This document shows, one piece after another, positions 25,246 through 33,558 of a stretch of DNA of 64,000 nt (its first letter is position 1; the number at the start of each line of letters is the position of its first letter). Position numbers and translations under genes: made by a program. The notes beneath the pieces are model-generated. The model was not told the DNA's origin. It was given only the letters and a program-made list of their open reading frames with translations, and made no database searches. This DNA is from Rhizobium sp. ICMP 5592 (GTDB taxonomy: Bacteria > Pseudomonadota > Alphaproteobacteria > Rhizobiales > Rhizobiaceae), in contig NZ_QSNT01000003.1 in the NCBI RefSeq assembly GCF_009498525.1, positions 699,977-763,976 of the forward strand. The letters are read 5' to 3'.

Positions 25246-25947
25246 ATGAAATCAATACTACCGGTCGTGGCGGCGGCGGGCATCGCCGTGTCGTGTCTCA
25301 CGGCGGCGTCGGATGCCGCAGCCTTCACGGCCTCTGCACCTCATGTCGCGCAGGCGCTGCCCAGCAACGTGATCCGCGTATCGACCGCGCCGCAGGGGCA
25401 GGTCAAGCCACAGTTTCAGCGGCGAATGGTGCGGCTGAGGACCAACGAGGCGCCGGGTACGGTCATCGTCGATACCAACAACAAGTACCTCTATCTCGTC
25501 GAGGGCGACAACCGGGCGCGGCGCTACGGCATCGGCGTCGGTCGTGATGGCTTCGGATGGTCGGGGGTCGTCAAGGTCGGCCGCAAGGCGGAATGGCCGG
25601 GCTGGACGCCGCCGCCGGAAATGATCGCTCGCGAGGCCAAGAAGGGTCATAAGCTGCCGGCCTATCAGGAAGGCGGCGAGGATAATCCGCTCGGCGCCCG
25701 CGCCATGTATCTCTATCGCGGCGGCAGCGACACCGCATTCCGTATCCATGGCACCAACCAGCCCTGGAGCATCGGGCTCAACATGTCGTCCGGCTGCATC
25801 CGCATGATGAACAAGGACGTCACCGATCTCTATGATCGCGTCCCCATTGGCACCAAGGTCATCGTCGTCGGCCCCGGCAACAAGCAGGGCGAAGTCAGCT
25901 ACGAGGATCGCGGCGTGGACATTCTGCGAACGATGTTCGGCGGGTGA
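25246..25947 (+). CDS. L,D-transpeptidase, YkuD family (second of two)
   Basis: A 233-residue paralogue of the preceding gene. The signal peptide is at about 1-26 (LPVVAAAGIAVSCLTAASDAAA) and the YkuD domain from about 68 to 220 with HGTNQPWSIG (H168) and SSGCIRMMNKDV (C184). The linker is shorter than in the first copy, and a C-terminal tail (KQGEVSYEDRGVDIL) follows the catalytic domain. The RLRN of copy one is RMMN here. The start at 25246 is preferred because AGGGG precedes it. Both copies have their own leader regions. Confidence 0.92.
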   Translation: MKSILPVVAAAGIAVSCLTAASDAAAFTASAPHVAQALPSNVIRVSTAPQGQVKPQFQRRMVRLRTNEAPGTVIVDTNNKYLYLVEGDNRARRYGIGVGRDGFGWSGVVKVGRKAEWPGWTPPPEMIAREAKKGHKLPAYQEGGEDNPLGARAMYLYRGGSDTAFRIHGTNQPWSIGLNMSSGCIRMMNKDVTDLYDRVPIGTKVIVVGPGNKQGEVSYEDRGVDILRTMFGG

Positions 25948-26161
25948 TAAGCGATAGAGTGGTCGCATGCCAGTGCGGCCACCCTACTGTTGCGCAGGTG
26001 TAACATCCCCGAACTTATCGTCCGGGAGGGCGGCGAAACGGCCGTTCCCTTTCAGTTTGATGTCAGTTTTCCCGCCTAAGCCGAGGCAAGCCACAGCATG
26101 CCGCAATAGAACTGTCACAGAAGCAGGCTTAGATGGCGGCATCCGCATCCGGGGGCTTCAT

Positions 26162-26833
26162 ATGCGTCGTGCATTTCGCATCAAACAGCCGGCTGTTGCC
26201 GCGCTTGCGCTTTCTGCTTTTGTCTTTGCCGCCAACTCTGCTTCGGCGGAAATGCAGTTTTCAGCCTATGGCGGCATTCAGGGCGCGACCGGCAGCAATG
26301 TCAAGACGTCGGACGGCGCCAACTTCGATCCCGACTGGTCGGGAAAATCCTTCAAGATGCCGCCCTATTTCGGCTTTCGCGGCGTCTTCTGGCTCGACGA
26401 CTTCAACAAGTCGAACTGGGGTATCTCGCTCGACTACACCCACGCCAAGGTCTACGGCAATCTCGGCAATACGCCCGGCTGGTCGCATTTCGAGTTCACC
26501 GACGGCCTGAACATGCTGACGCTCAATGCGCTCTACCGCTTCCAGGATCCGGCCCGCAAATGGACGCCCTATGTCGGCCTCGGCGCCGGCATCAACGTGC
26601 CGCATGTCGAAGTCACCCGCGCCTCGGGCCGCACCTTCGACTATCAGTTCGGCGGCGCCTCGCTACAGGCGCAGGCTGGCGTCAGCTACCAGATCAGCCA
26701 GCACTGGGCGACCTTCGTCGAATACAAGGGCAATTACAATTTCGTCGACAATGTCTCGATCGACAGTGGCGATACGCTGAAGACCAAGGTCTTCACCAAT
26801 GCCATCAATTTCGGTGTGTCGTTCAATTTCTAA
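26162..26833 (+). CDS. outer-membrane beta-barrel protein, possibly LpxQ-type lipid A oxidase
   Basis: A 223-residue protein with signal peptide (FRIKQPAVAALALSAFVFAANSASA). The mature chain alternates short amphipathic strands and ends in GVSFNF with a terminal phenylalanine, the outer-membrane insertion signal. Stretches FGFRGVFWLDD, WGISLDYTHAKVYG and KWTPYVGLGAGINVPHVEV recall the rhizobial LpxQ group, which oxidises the proximal lipid A glucosamine with oxygen. From memory only; other 8-strand barrels fit the fold too. The start at 26162 gives a proper signal peptide; upstream sequence in frame is non-coding. Confidence 0.75.
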   Translation: MRRAFRIKQPAVAALALSAFVFAANSASAEMQFSAYGGIQGATGSNVKTSDGANFDPDWSGKSFKMPPYFGFRGVFWLDDFNKSNWGISLDYTHAKVYGNLGNTPGWSHFEFTDGLNMLTLNALYRFQDPARKWTPYVGLGAGINVPHVEVTRASGRTFDYQFGGASLQAQAGVSYQISQHWATFVEYKGNYNFVDNVSIDSGDTLKTKVFTNAINFGVSFNF

Positions 26834-26907
26834 AAGATTCCGCCGAAACCCGTCTCGGACCCCCAAAGCGATTCCCGCCTGGGGGTTCCTGTGCTAAGCA
26901 ATGGCGC

Positions 26908-27246
26908 ATGAACCTTTCCTATTACCGATGCGACTGGATCCATCCGGAAAACGATGAACCGGTCATGATCTATTACGAGGTCGACGACGCGGGCGTCGTT
27001 CCCCGGCTGATCGACGTGTTCGCCGATGGACGCCGGCAATGCATGTCCGTCACCGACTTTTCCGGACAGAAATACAAGACGACCAGCATCACCAGCCTGG
27101 TGGAAGGCTCATTCTATGACGGTGTCGCCGGCCTGCTCGACGGCACCTTCTTCGAAGAGGGGCAAGACCGGATAAGCCTGACCGCCATTGGCGCCGACAT
27201 CTTCGAGATGGAATGGCAGTCGCACCGGCCGTCCTCGTCGCATTAG
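26908..27246 (+). CDS. DUF6881-like small protein
   Basis: Encodes 112 residues without signal or membrane segments. The N-terminal half reads YRCDWIHPENDEPVMIYYEV, then RLIDVFADGRRQCMSVTDF, the style of the DUF6881 family (a WIH-type strand followed by a V-E-x-F-x-D-G-R segment). The function of this family is unknown. A short 7-bp hairpin (ACCCCCA/TGGGGGT, 26859-26886) lies just before it and may end the barrel-gene transcript. It is convergent with glcF, with 11 bases between the two stops. Confidence 0.7.
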   Translation: MNLSYYRCDWIHPENDEPVMIYYEVDDAGVVPRLIDVFADGRRQCMSVTDFSGQKYKTTSITSLVEGSFYDGVAGLLDGTFFEEGQDRISLTAIGADIFEMEWQSHRPSSSH

Positions 27247-27257
27247 GACTAGATGCT

Positions 27258-28577
27258 CTAGGCGGCTGCCGGCTCCAGCCCCTTCAGTTTCGCCGGCATC
27301 TCGCCGCCATAGGCCCAGTCCAGCAATTCGACCGTGTGCAGGATCGGTATGCCCGTTCCCGTCGTGATCTGCGTGATGCAACCGATATTGCCGGTGGCGA
27401 TGACATCGGCCTTCGTCGCCTCGAGGTTCCTGACCTTGCGCGCCTTCAGCTCGGCGGAGATGTCCGACTGCATGATGTTGTAGGTGCCGGCCGAGCCGCA
27501 GCAGAGATGCCCTTCCGCCGGCTCGCGCACGGTGAAGCCCGCCGTCTTCAACAACAGTTTCGGCGCCATGGTGATCTTCTGACCATGTTGTAGCGAGCAG
27601 GCGGAATGATAGGCGACGGTGATGCCGCGCGGCATGTGTGTGGGCAGGTCGAGACCGGCAAGATATTCGGTGATGTCCTTGGCAAGGGCCGAGATCTTTG
27701 CAGCCTTGTCCGCATAAGCCGGATCGAGGCGGAGCTTGTGGCCATAGTCCTTGATCGTCGTGCCGCAGCCGGAGGTCGTTACGATGATGGCATCGAGCCC
27801 ACCGGCCTCGACTTCGCGCATCCAGACATCGACGTTGGCGCGCACGCTCGCCAGCGCCTGTTCCTCGCGGCCCATATGATGCACCAGCGAGCCGCAGCAG
27901 CTCTCGCCCTGCGGCACCACCACTTCGACGCCGAGGCGCGTCAGAAGCCGGATGGTTGCCTCATTGATGCCAGGATCGAGTACCGGCTGGGCGCATCCCG
28001 TCAGGATCGCCACCCGCCCACGCCGTTCCGCCTGCGGCTGATGCCGGCCGGGCCTGGCAAATGGTGACGGCGCCGGGATGGATCGCGGCGCAAGATCAAG
28101 CATGGCGGCGAAGGGTTTCAGGGCCGGAATGCGTCTCATCAGACTCTTGAACGGCCGGGCCAGGCGCGCAAGGTTAAGCGCCAAACGGAAACGGCCGGGA
28201 TAGGGCAGCACCGCCGCCAACATGTTGCGCGTCAGCCGGTCGAGCAAGGGCCGTTTATAGGTTTCCTCAATATGGGCGCGAGCATGGTCGATCAGATGCA
28301 TGTAGTCAACGCCGGAGGGACAGGTGGTGACGCAAGCAAGGCAGGACAGACAGCGGTCGATATGCGTCACCACTTCAGCGTCTGCCGCCCGGCCGTTTTC
28401 CAGCATATCCTTGATCAGATAGATGCGGCCGCGCGGGCTGTCGAGCTCGTTGCCGAGCGTCACATAGGTCGGACAGGTGGCGGTGCAAAAGCCGCAATGC
28501 ACGCATTTGCGCAGGATCGCTTCGGATTCGGCCACATGCGGATCGGCAAGCTGGGCAAGAGTGAAATTGGTTTGCAT
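27258..28577 (-). CDS. glcF: glycolate oxidase iron-sulfur subunit
   Basis: 439-residue electron-transfer subunit of glycolate oxidase. Two ferredoxin-type clusters are seen at the N-terminus, CVHCGFCTATCPTY near residue 25 and CLSCLACVTTCPSGVDY near residue 75. The C-terminal CCG domains contain ILTGCAQPVLDPGI, GESCCGSLVHHMG and HLCCGSAGTYNIMQ. It passes electrons from GlcD to the respiratory chain. It is last in glcD-glcE-glcF, 16 bases after glcE. The pathway converts glycolate (for example from phosphoglycolate salvage or plant photorespiration) to glyoxylate. Confidence 0.95.
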   Translation of the reverse strand: MQTNFTLAQLADPHVAESEAILRKCVHCGFCTATCPTYVTLGNELDSPRGRIYLIKDMLENGRAADAEVVTHIDRCLSCLACVTTCPSGVDYMHLIDHARAHIEETYKRPLLDRLTRNMLAAVLPYPGRFRLALNLARLARPFKSLMRRIPALKPFAAMLDLAPRSIPAPSPFARPGRHQPQAERRGRVAILTGCAQPVLDPGINEATIRLLTRLGVEVVVPQGESCCGSLVHHMGREEQALASVRANVDVWMREVEAGGLDAIIVTTSGCGTTIKDYGHKLRLDPAYADKAAKISALAKDITEYLAGLDLPTHMPRGITVAYHSACSLQHGQKITMAPKLLLKTAGFTVREPAEGHLCCGSAGTYNIMQSDISAELKARKVRNLEATKADVIATGNIGCITQITTGTGIPILHTVELLDWAYGGEMPAKLKGLEPAAA

Positions 28578-28593
28578 CAGGCAGTTTTCCCCA

Positions 28594-29793
28594 TCACGCC
28601 ATCTTCCCCGGATTGAGAATTCCCGCCGGATCGAATTTTTCCTTCACCCGTGCAGACAACAGCGCCACGGCCTCCGGCTGCGGCTGGAAAGCCGGTGTCG
28701 TCGCACGAGCGGCCGGCGCAGCGCGCAGCAAGGTGGCATGGCCGCCGCCGAGCGCGTGGATATAGCGACGGACGAGATCGCCTTCCGGCTCCGCTTCCAT
28801 CCGCATCCAGACGAGACCGCCCTGCCAGTCGTAATAGGCATCGACGCCGGCATCGAGGCGAAGGGCCGCGACGAGCTGATGGCCGATGCTCGGGGCGACG
28901 GAGACGCGCCAGACAGGGCGCATCGTGCCGTCGGCATAGGGCTTTACATCGCGGATCTCGCGCCAGAGCCTGCGGCTGTCCGCTTCGGCGAGCCGCGTCA
29001 CCGAACCGAGGCGCCCCATGGCGGCGGCCAGTTTTTCGGCCCTGACAGAGACGGAGCCGGCCAGACCCTCGATGCGCAGCACGGTCGCCTCGCCTTGCGG
29101 CAGCTTGCCGTCGATAAAGGTCCAGCGGACGGTCAGCGGCAGATGTGCGGCGCCCGATATCTCGAGCGGCAGCGCCATCACCGCCGCCATGGCATTTGCC
29201 GCCTCGGCGTCGTTGAGGCCGCAAACGACGATCGTCTCCTCGGTCTTCGGTCGCGGCGGCACCCGGAAGGTGACCTCGGTCAGAAGGCCGAGCGTGCCGT
29301 GCGAACCGGCCATCAGCTTGACCAGATCGAGGCCGGTGACGTTCTTCATCACCCGCCCGCCAGCCTTGACGATCTCGCCCTTGCCGTTGACGAAACGGAC
29401 GCCGAGCAGGCTGTCGCGCGCAGCACCGCTGATGAAGCGGCGGGGACCGGAGACATTGGCGGCAAAGACGCCGCCGATCGTCGGCTCGCCCGCGGTCGCC
29501 AGCAACGGCCGGTGGTCCATAGGCTCGAAAGCCATCATCTGGCCGCTCTCGGCAAGCGCTGCCTCGACGTCGGCAACGGGCGTTCCCGCCCGCACGGTCA
29601 TCACCATCTCGCCCGGATTATAGGCGACGATGCCGGTCAGTCCCTGCGAAGATAATGTCGCCTCCGCAGCCACGGCATTGCCGAAGCCGGAGCGTGTGTT
29701 ACCGCCGGCAATAGCCAGGGCCGCACCCCGGGTTGCATGGTCACGAATGATGGCTGCGGCCTCGTCTTCCGTCTTCGGCAGAAATTCGCTCAT
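28594..29793 (-). CDS. glcE: glycolate oxidase FAD-binding subunit
   Basis: 399-residue partner of GlcD with an FAD-binding PCMH-type domain. The flavin-binding stretch includes LAIAGGNTRSGFGNA and EPTIGGVFAANVSGPRRF, then RFVNGKGEIVKAGGRVMKNVTGLDL. It is shorter than GlcD and lacks the full C-terminal domain, as expected for GlcE. Its ATG overlaps the glcD stop by four bases, so translation is coupled. It ends 16 bases ahead of glcF. Confidence 0.94.
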   Translation of the reverse strand: MSEFLPKTEDEAAAIIRDHATRGAALAIAGGNTRSGFGNAVAAEATLSSQGLTGIVAYNPGEMVMTVRAGTPVADVEAALAESGQMMAFEPMDHRPLLATAGEPTIGGVFAANVSGPRRFISGAARDSLLGVRFVNGKGEIVKAGGRVMKNVTGLDLVKLMAGSHGTLGLLTEVTFRVPPRPKTEETIVVCGLNDAEAANAMAAVMALPLEISGAAHLPLTVRWTFIDGKLPQGEATVLRIEGLAGSVSVRAEKLAAAMGRLGSVTRLAEADSRRLWREIRDVKPYADGTMRPVWRVSVAPSIGHQLVAALRLDAGVDAYYDWQGGLVWMRMEAEPEGDLVRRYIHALGGGHATLLRAAPAARATTPAFQPQPEAVALLSARVKEKFDPAGILNPGKMA

Positions 29794-31229
29794 GCTGCGT
29801 TACGTCCGTCCAGCGGGAAGACCTTGGAAGGGTTCAGGATCCAGCCGGGATCGAAGGCGGCACGCACCGACATCATCTGGGCGAGATCGACCTCCGCATA
29901 TTGGTGCCGCATCAGGTCGCGTTTTTCGATGCCGACACCATGTTCGCCGGTCAGGCAACCGCCGGCATCGACGCAGAGCCGGAGGATATCGTTGCCCGCC
30001 GCCTCCGCCCTGGCGGCGTCTTCGGGATCATTGGCATTGAAGAGGATGAGCGGATGCATATTGCCATCGCCGGCATGGAAGACATTGGCGACACGCAGGC
30101 CGTAATGATCAACGATCTCAGTGGTCTTCAGCAGGACGTAGGAGAGCTGGCTGAGCGGCACGGTTCCGTCCATGCAGATATAATCGGCGATGCGGCCGGT
30201 GGCACCGAAGGCGGATTTGCGGCCTTTCCAGATCAGCGCCGCTTCGGTCGCCGACTGGCATTCGCGCACCGTCTTGACCTTGTGGGCGCGGGCGATGTCG
30301 ACGATGCTTTTCAGCATGTCGTCCATCTCGGCCTCCGAGCCCTCGACCTCGACGATCAGCAGCGCACCAACGTCCAGCGGATAGCCGGCATGGGCAAAGG
30401 CCTCGCAAATCTCGATCGCTTGCTTGTCCATGAATTCGATGGCAACGGGAACGATACCGGCGGCGATGACATCGGCGACGCAGGCGCCCGCCTGCTCGGA
30501 GGTATCGAATCCGAACAGCACCGGCCGCGCACCTTCGGGCTTGGCGATCAGCCGTACCGTCGCTTCGGTGACGATGCCGAGCTGCCCCTCCGAGCCGCAG
30601 ACCAGGCCGAGCAGGTCATAGCCAGCCGCATCCAGCGCCTTGCCGCCGAGGTCGATCACCGTGCCGTCGGTCAGCACCAGCTTGACGCCGAGCAGGTTGT
30701 TGGTGGTAACGCCGTATTTCAGACAGTGCGCGCCGCCGGAATTCATGCCGATATTGCCGCCGATGGTGCAGGCAAGCTGCGAACTCGGATCCGGCGCATA
30801 AAAGAAACCATCCGCCGAGACGCTTTCGGAGATATTCAGATTGGTGACGCCGGCCTGCACCGTTGCGGTACGATTGGCGAAATCGACGTCGAGAATGCGG
30901 TTCATCTTGGAAAGGCCGAGCACGACGGCATCTTCCTGCGGAATGGCGCCGCCGGAGAGTGACGTGCCAGCACCGCGCGGCACGACGGGGATGCCGTAGC
31001 GGTGACAGTATTTCATCACGGCGGCGACTTCCGCCGTCGAGCGCGGCAGCGCGACGGCGAGCGGCATGCGGCGATAGGAGACAAAAGCATCCGTCTCGAA
31101 GGGCATCAGCTCGCGCGACTCGTGGATCAGGCATTCCGGGGCAAGAAGATCGGCAAGATCGGCGACGATCTCACTGCGACGGGCCAGGACATCCGCGCGC
31201 GGCGCCAAAAATGAAATGGCCTCGGCCAT
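29790..31229 (-). CDS. glcD: glycolate oxidase catalytic subunit
   Basis: 479-residue FAD enzyme that oxidises glycolate (and D-lactate in some species). The FAD-binding domain has PRGAGTSLSGGAIPQ, ACTIGGNIGMNSGGAHCLKYG and VCGSEGQLGIVTEATVRL. The C-terminal domain contains the VANVFHAGDGNMHPLI and TGEHGVGIEKRDLM stretches near the active site. The start at 31229 follows GGAGGAG by 7 bases. The open frame extends more than 1,300 bases upstream, but that part is the antisense of neighbouring genes. The divergent LysR gene at 31353 probably regulates the operon. Confidence 0.95.
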   Translation of the reverse strand: MAEAISFLAPRADVLARRSEIVADLADLLAPECLIHESRELMPFETDAFVSYRRMPLAVALPRSTAEVAAVMKYCHRYGIPVVPRGAGTSLSGGAIPQEDAVVLGLSKMNRILDVDFANRTATVQAGVTNLNISESVSADGFFYAPDPSSQLACTIGGNIGMNSGGAHCLKYGVTTNNLLGVKLVLTDGTVIDLGGKALDAAGYDLLGLVCGSEGQLGIVTEATVRLIAKPEGARPVLFGFDTSEQAGACVADVIAAGIVPVAIEFMDKQAIEICEAFAHAGYPLDVGALLIVEVEGSEAEMDDMLKSIVDIARAHKVKTVRECQSATEAALIWKGRKSAFGATGRIADYICMDGTVPLSQLSYVLLKTTEIVDHYGLRVANVFHAGDGNMHPLILFNANDPEDAARAEAAGNDILRLCVDAGGCLTGEHGVGIEKRDLMRHQYAEVDLAQMMSVRAAFDPGWILNPSKVFPLDGRNAA

Positions 31230-31287
31230 GGCGTTCTCCTCCTGCATCCAAATCGGGATACAGCCTCTTTCTAACGCCATATCACGG

Positions 31288-31320
31288 TTATCACTTTCCC
31301 GAAATCGGCGCAAATGATAA
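31288..31320. promoter_or_regulatory. inverted repeat TTATCA-N21-TGATAA between glcD and its LysR gene
   Basis: Perfect 6-bp arms with a 21-base spacer lie in the 123-base gap between glcD and the divergent LysR gene. A LysR tetramer site or two half-sites is plausible. The arm next to the LysR gene lies near its likely promoter. Confidence 0.45.
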
Positions 31321-31352
31321 GCATTTATGCCAAAACAGGAACAAGTTGTGCC

Positions 31353-32249
31353 ATGACCAATCTCGGGGATCTCGAAATCTTCGCCAGCGTCGTTGCGACG
31401 GGCAGTATGTCGCTCGCCGGCCGCGCGCTCGGCTTCTCGCCCGCCGTCATTTCCAAGCGTATCAAGCGGCTGGAGGACAGGCTCGGCACGCGGCTTTTGC
31501 AGCGCACGACGCGGCAGATTTCGCTGACGGAAGCCGGCCAGGGCTTCTACGACCGAGTGCTCGCCATCCTTGCGGGACTGGAGGAGGCTGAAGCCTACAT
31601 CGGCGGCCGTTCGGCGCAGATGCAGGGCACGCTGAAAATCTCCGCCCCCACCTCCTTCGGCCGGCTGCATATCGCCCCGCATCTGAAGACCTTCATGCAG
31701 GCGCATCCGGATCTGGCGATCAATCTCATCCTGACCGACGAGTTCACCGATATTGTCGGTGGCGGCTACGATCTTGCCATCCGCATTGCGGAACTCACCG
31801 ATTCCAGCCTCGTCGCGCGGCGTCTGGCACCGGTGCGGCGGCTGCTCTGCGCCTCGCCCGCCTATGTCGCCGCCCATGGCATGCCCGAGAACATCGACGA
31901 CCTGCGCCGTCACATCTGCCTGCCGGCACACAATCACGATCCGTGGCGGCTGGATGGGCCGAAGGGCGCCTTGACCTTCCGGCCAGAGGGCAGGCTCATC
32001 ACCAATTCCAGTGAGGTTATCCGCGAGGCCGTCATCGCCGGCCTCGGCATCGCGTTGCGCTCCACCTGGGATATTGGCCCCGAGTTGAAGGATGGCCGCC
32101 TGGTGCAGGTGCTGCCCGCCTATGAGGGCTCGCACAATGTCACGCTCTCGGCCGTCTATCCCAGCCGCCAGTTCCTGCCAGCGAAGGTCCGCGTCTTCAT
32201 CGATTTCCTGGCGGAACTTTACGGGCCAGTGCCCTATTGGGAGCGATAG
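31353..32249 (+). CDS. LysR-family regulator, probably of glcDEF
   Basis: 298-residue regulator with HTH FASVVATGSMSLAGRALGFS and AVISKRIKRLEDRLGTRLL, then a LysR effector domain that starts near APTSFGRLHIAPHLKTF. It is divergent from glcD with a shared promoter region. That arrangement suggests a glycolate- or glyoxylate-responsive activator, different from the GntR-type GlcC of E. coli. This role is inferred from position only. The start at 31353 was chosen over an ATG 13 codons upstream because it gives the normal family N-terminus. Confidence 0.87.
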   Translation: MTNLGDLEIFASVVATGSMSLAGRALGFSPAVISKRIKRLEDRLGTRLLQRTTRQISLTEAGQGFYDRVLAILAGLEEAEAYIGGRSAQMQGTLKISAPTSFGRLHIAPHLKTFMQAHPDLAINLILTDEFTDIVGGGYDLAIRIAELTDSSLVARRLAPVRRLLCASPAYVAAHGMPENIDDLRRHICLPAHNHDPWRLDGPKGALTFRPEGRLITNSSEVIREAVIAGLGIALRSTWDIGPELKDGRLVQVLPAYEGSHNVTLSAVYPSRQFLPAKVRVFIDFLAELYGPVPYWER

Positions 32250-32256
32250 GGCTCCG

Positions 32257-33420
32257 CTACCGCGCCAAGTCGAGAAAGGCCGACGCCACCATGGCGTCGA
32301 TATCCGCAGGCACGGGGATAAGACAGGCTTCCCTGCCGAGCCCACCCTTCGCCACACGCTCCAGACAGCGGGCTTGCAGCGCGAAACCGAGATCCATGGA
32401 TTCGACTGTATTGCCGAGGGGACGCGGACCGGCGAGGTTGGCCATATGGCCGGCACCGAGGATATGGAAAGCCCGTCCATCCCGCATGCGGATGGTCTCG
32501 ATATGCTCTGCCTCATAACGATCGACGCCGGCGACATCCGGGCTGTTCCGGAAAGCTTCGACATCGATCTCGTGCGGAAAATGACCGCCATTCATCAGGA
32601 TCGCGCCATCCTTGATCAGCGGCAGATCGGCTGCGGTTATGATCGCGGGATAGCCCGTGACGGTGATCAGGATATCGGCGGAGCGGATCGCCTCGTCACG
32701 CAGCGGCGTGACAAAGCCATCGAGATGCGCTTCCAGCGTTGTCACCGGATCGATATCCACCACGCTGACAGCGGAAAAGGCGTTGCGGAAGCAGGCAGCC
32801 GTTCCCTTGCCGCATGCGCCGTAGCCGAAGACGGTGACACGCTTGCCGTTGGTCGAACGGTTGGTGAAACGCAGATAGCTCTCGAACAGGCTCTGGCCGA
32901 CGCCATGCTTGTTTTCGGCAAATTGCTTGATGGGGCTGTCATTGATCACAAGGATCGGCATGGCCAGCTTATCACGCATCGGCAGCAATCGCGTCCGGCC
33001 CGATGTCGTCTCTTCGGTGCCGCCCAAGAGGTTCGCATAGGGGCGCTCGGCGGCGCGCGCGAAGAGATCGCCGCCATTGTCGAGCAGCAGGTCCGGTTTT
33101 TCCGCCAGGATGGCGTCAAGGCTGGCACTATGCTCCTCGGCATCGGTGGTCTGGGTGGCAAAGACGGTTACGCCCTGCGCACGGAGATAGTCTACGGTTT
33201 CCGGCTGGGTGCTGTTGAGATTACCGGTGCAGACAAGGTGGGCGCCGCCAGTGCGCAATGTCATCAACAACGCCACCGTCTTCGGCTCGAGATGAATGCC
33301 GGTGCCGATCGTCAGGCCAGCAAAGGGTCGGGTCTCACGGAATTCCGCCGCCGTGGCCGCGAGCAGCCGGCAGCTCCGGCCAACCCAGTCGATACGGGAA
33401 AGAGAGGAAGGCTGGTCCAT
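32257..33420 (-). CDS. S-adenosylhomocysteinase-like protein with altered active site
   Basis: 387 residues with the two-domain AHCY architecture but shorter than true AHCY (430-470). NAD domain: VFGYGACGKGTAACFRNAF (Gly motif at 199-206), then MNGGHFPHEID, matching canonical NIGHFDxEID. Substrate domain: LDNGGD (114-118) and EETTSG (136-141). The catalytic Asp of LDDGGD is Asn115, the Lys of the KxxxDN motif is kept as K165, the Asp is Glu169, and Asn170 is kept. The C-terminal Lys/Tyr tail used in NAD binding between subunits is absent. It probably binds NAD and a nucleoside-like ligand but may not be a standard SAH hydrolase. Start chosen by AGGAG before 33420. A LysR gene lies just upstream on the same strand. 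Confidence 0.85.
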   Translation of the reverse strand: MDQPSSLSRIDWVGRSCRLLAATAAEFRETRPFAGLTIGTGIHLEPKTVALLMTLRTGGAHLVCTGNLNSTQPETVDYLRAQGVTVFATQTTDAEEHSASLDAILAEKPDLLLDNGGDLFARAAERPYANLLGGTEETTSGRTRLLPMRDKLAMPILVINDSPIKQFAENKHGVGQSLFESYLRFTNRSTNGKRVTVFGYGACGKGTAACFRNAFSAVSVVDIDPVTTLEAHLDGFVTPLRDEAIRSADILITVTGYPAIITAADLPLIKDGAILMNGGHFPHEIDVEAFRNSPDVAGVDRYEAEHIETIRMRDGRAFHILGAGHMANLAGPRPLGNTVESMDLGFALQARCLERVAKGGLGREACLIPVPADIDAMVASAFLDLAR

Positions 33421-33504
33421 CGTGCGCTCCTGACAATGGTCTGTCGTGCTTCGATCTCTCACGGAAAATGGCAGACTGTCGATGGACATTGGAATGAACG
33501 ATAG

Positions 33505-33519
33505 GGCAGAAAATCTGCC
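33505..33519. promoter_or_regulatory. inverted repeat GGCAGA-AAA-TCTGCC upstream of the AHCY-like gene
   Basis: A perfect 6-bp inverted repeat with a 3-base centre lies about 85 bases before the AHCY-like start. Another GGCAGA occurs nearer the gene, at 33470-33475. The arrangement suggests an operator with a second half-site, possibly for the LysR protein encoded upstream. Confidence 0.45.
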
Positions 33520-33558
33520 ATGCTCGTTTGCCGATATTCTTAGGTCTCGCCGGGACCG

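Noticed and set aside
31230..32591. Open frame upstream of the glcD start that would extend GlcD to about 933 residues
   Set aside because: It is antisense to the LysR gene and part of the AHCY-like gene, and the strong GGAGGAG site with family-like N-terminus is at 31229.
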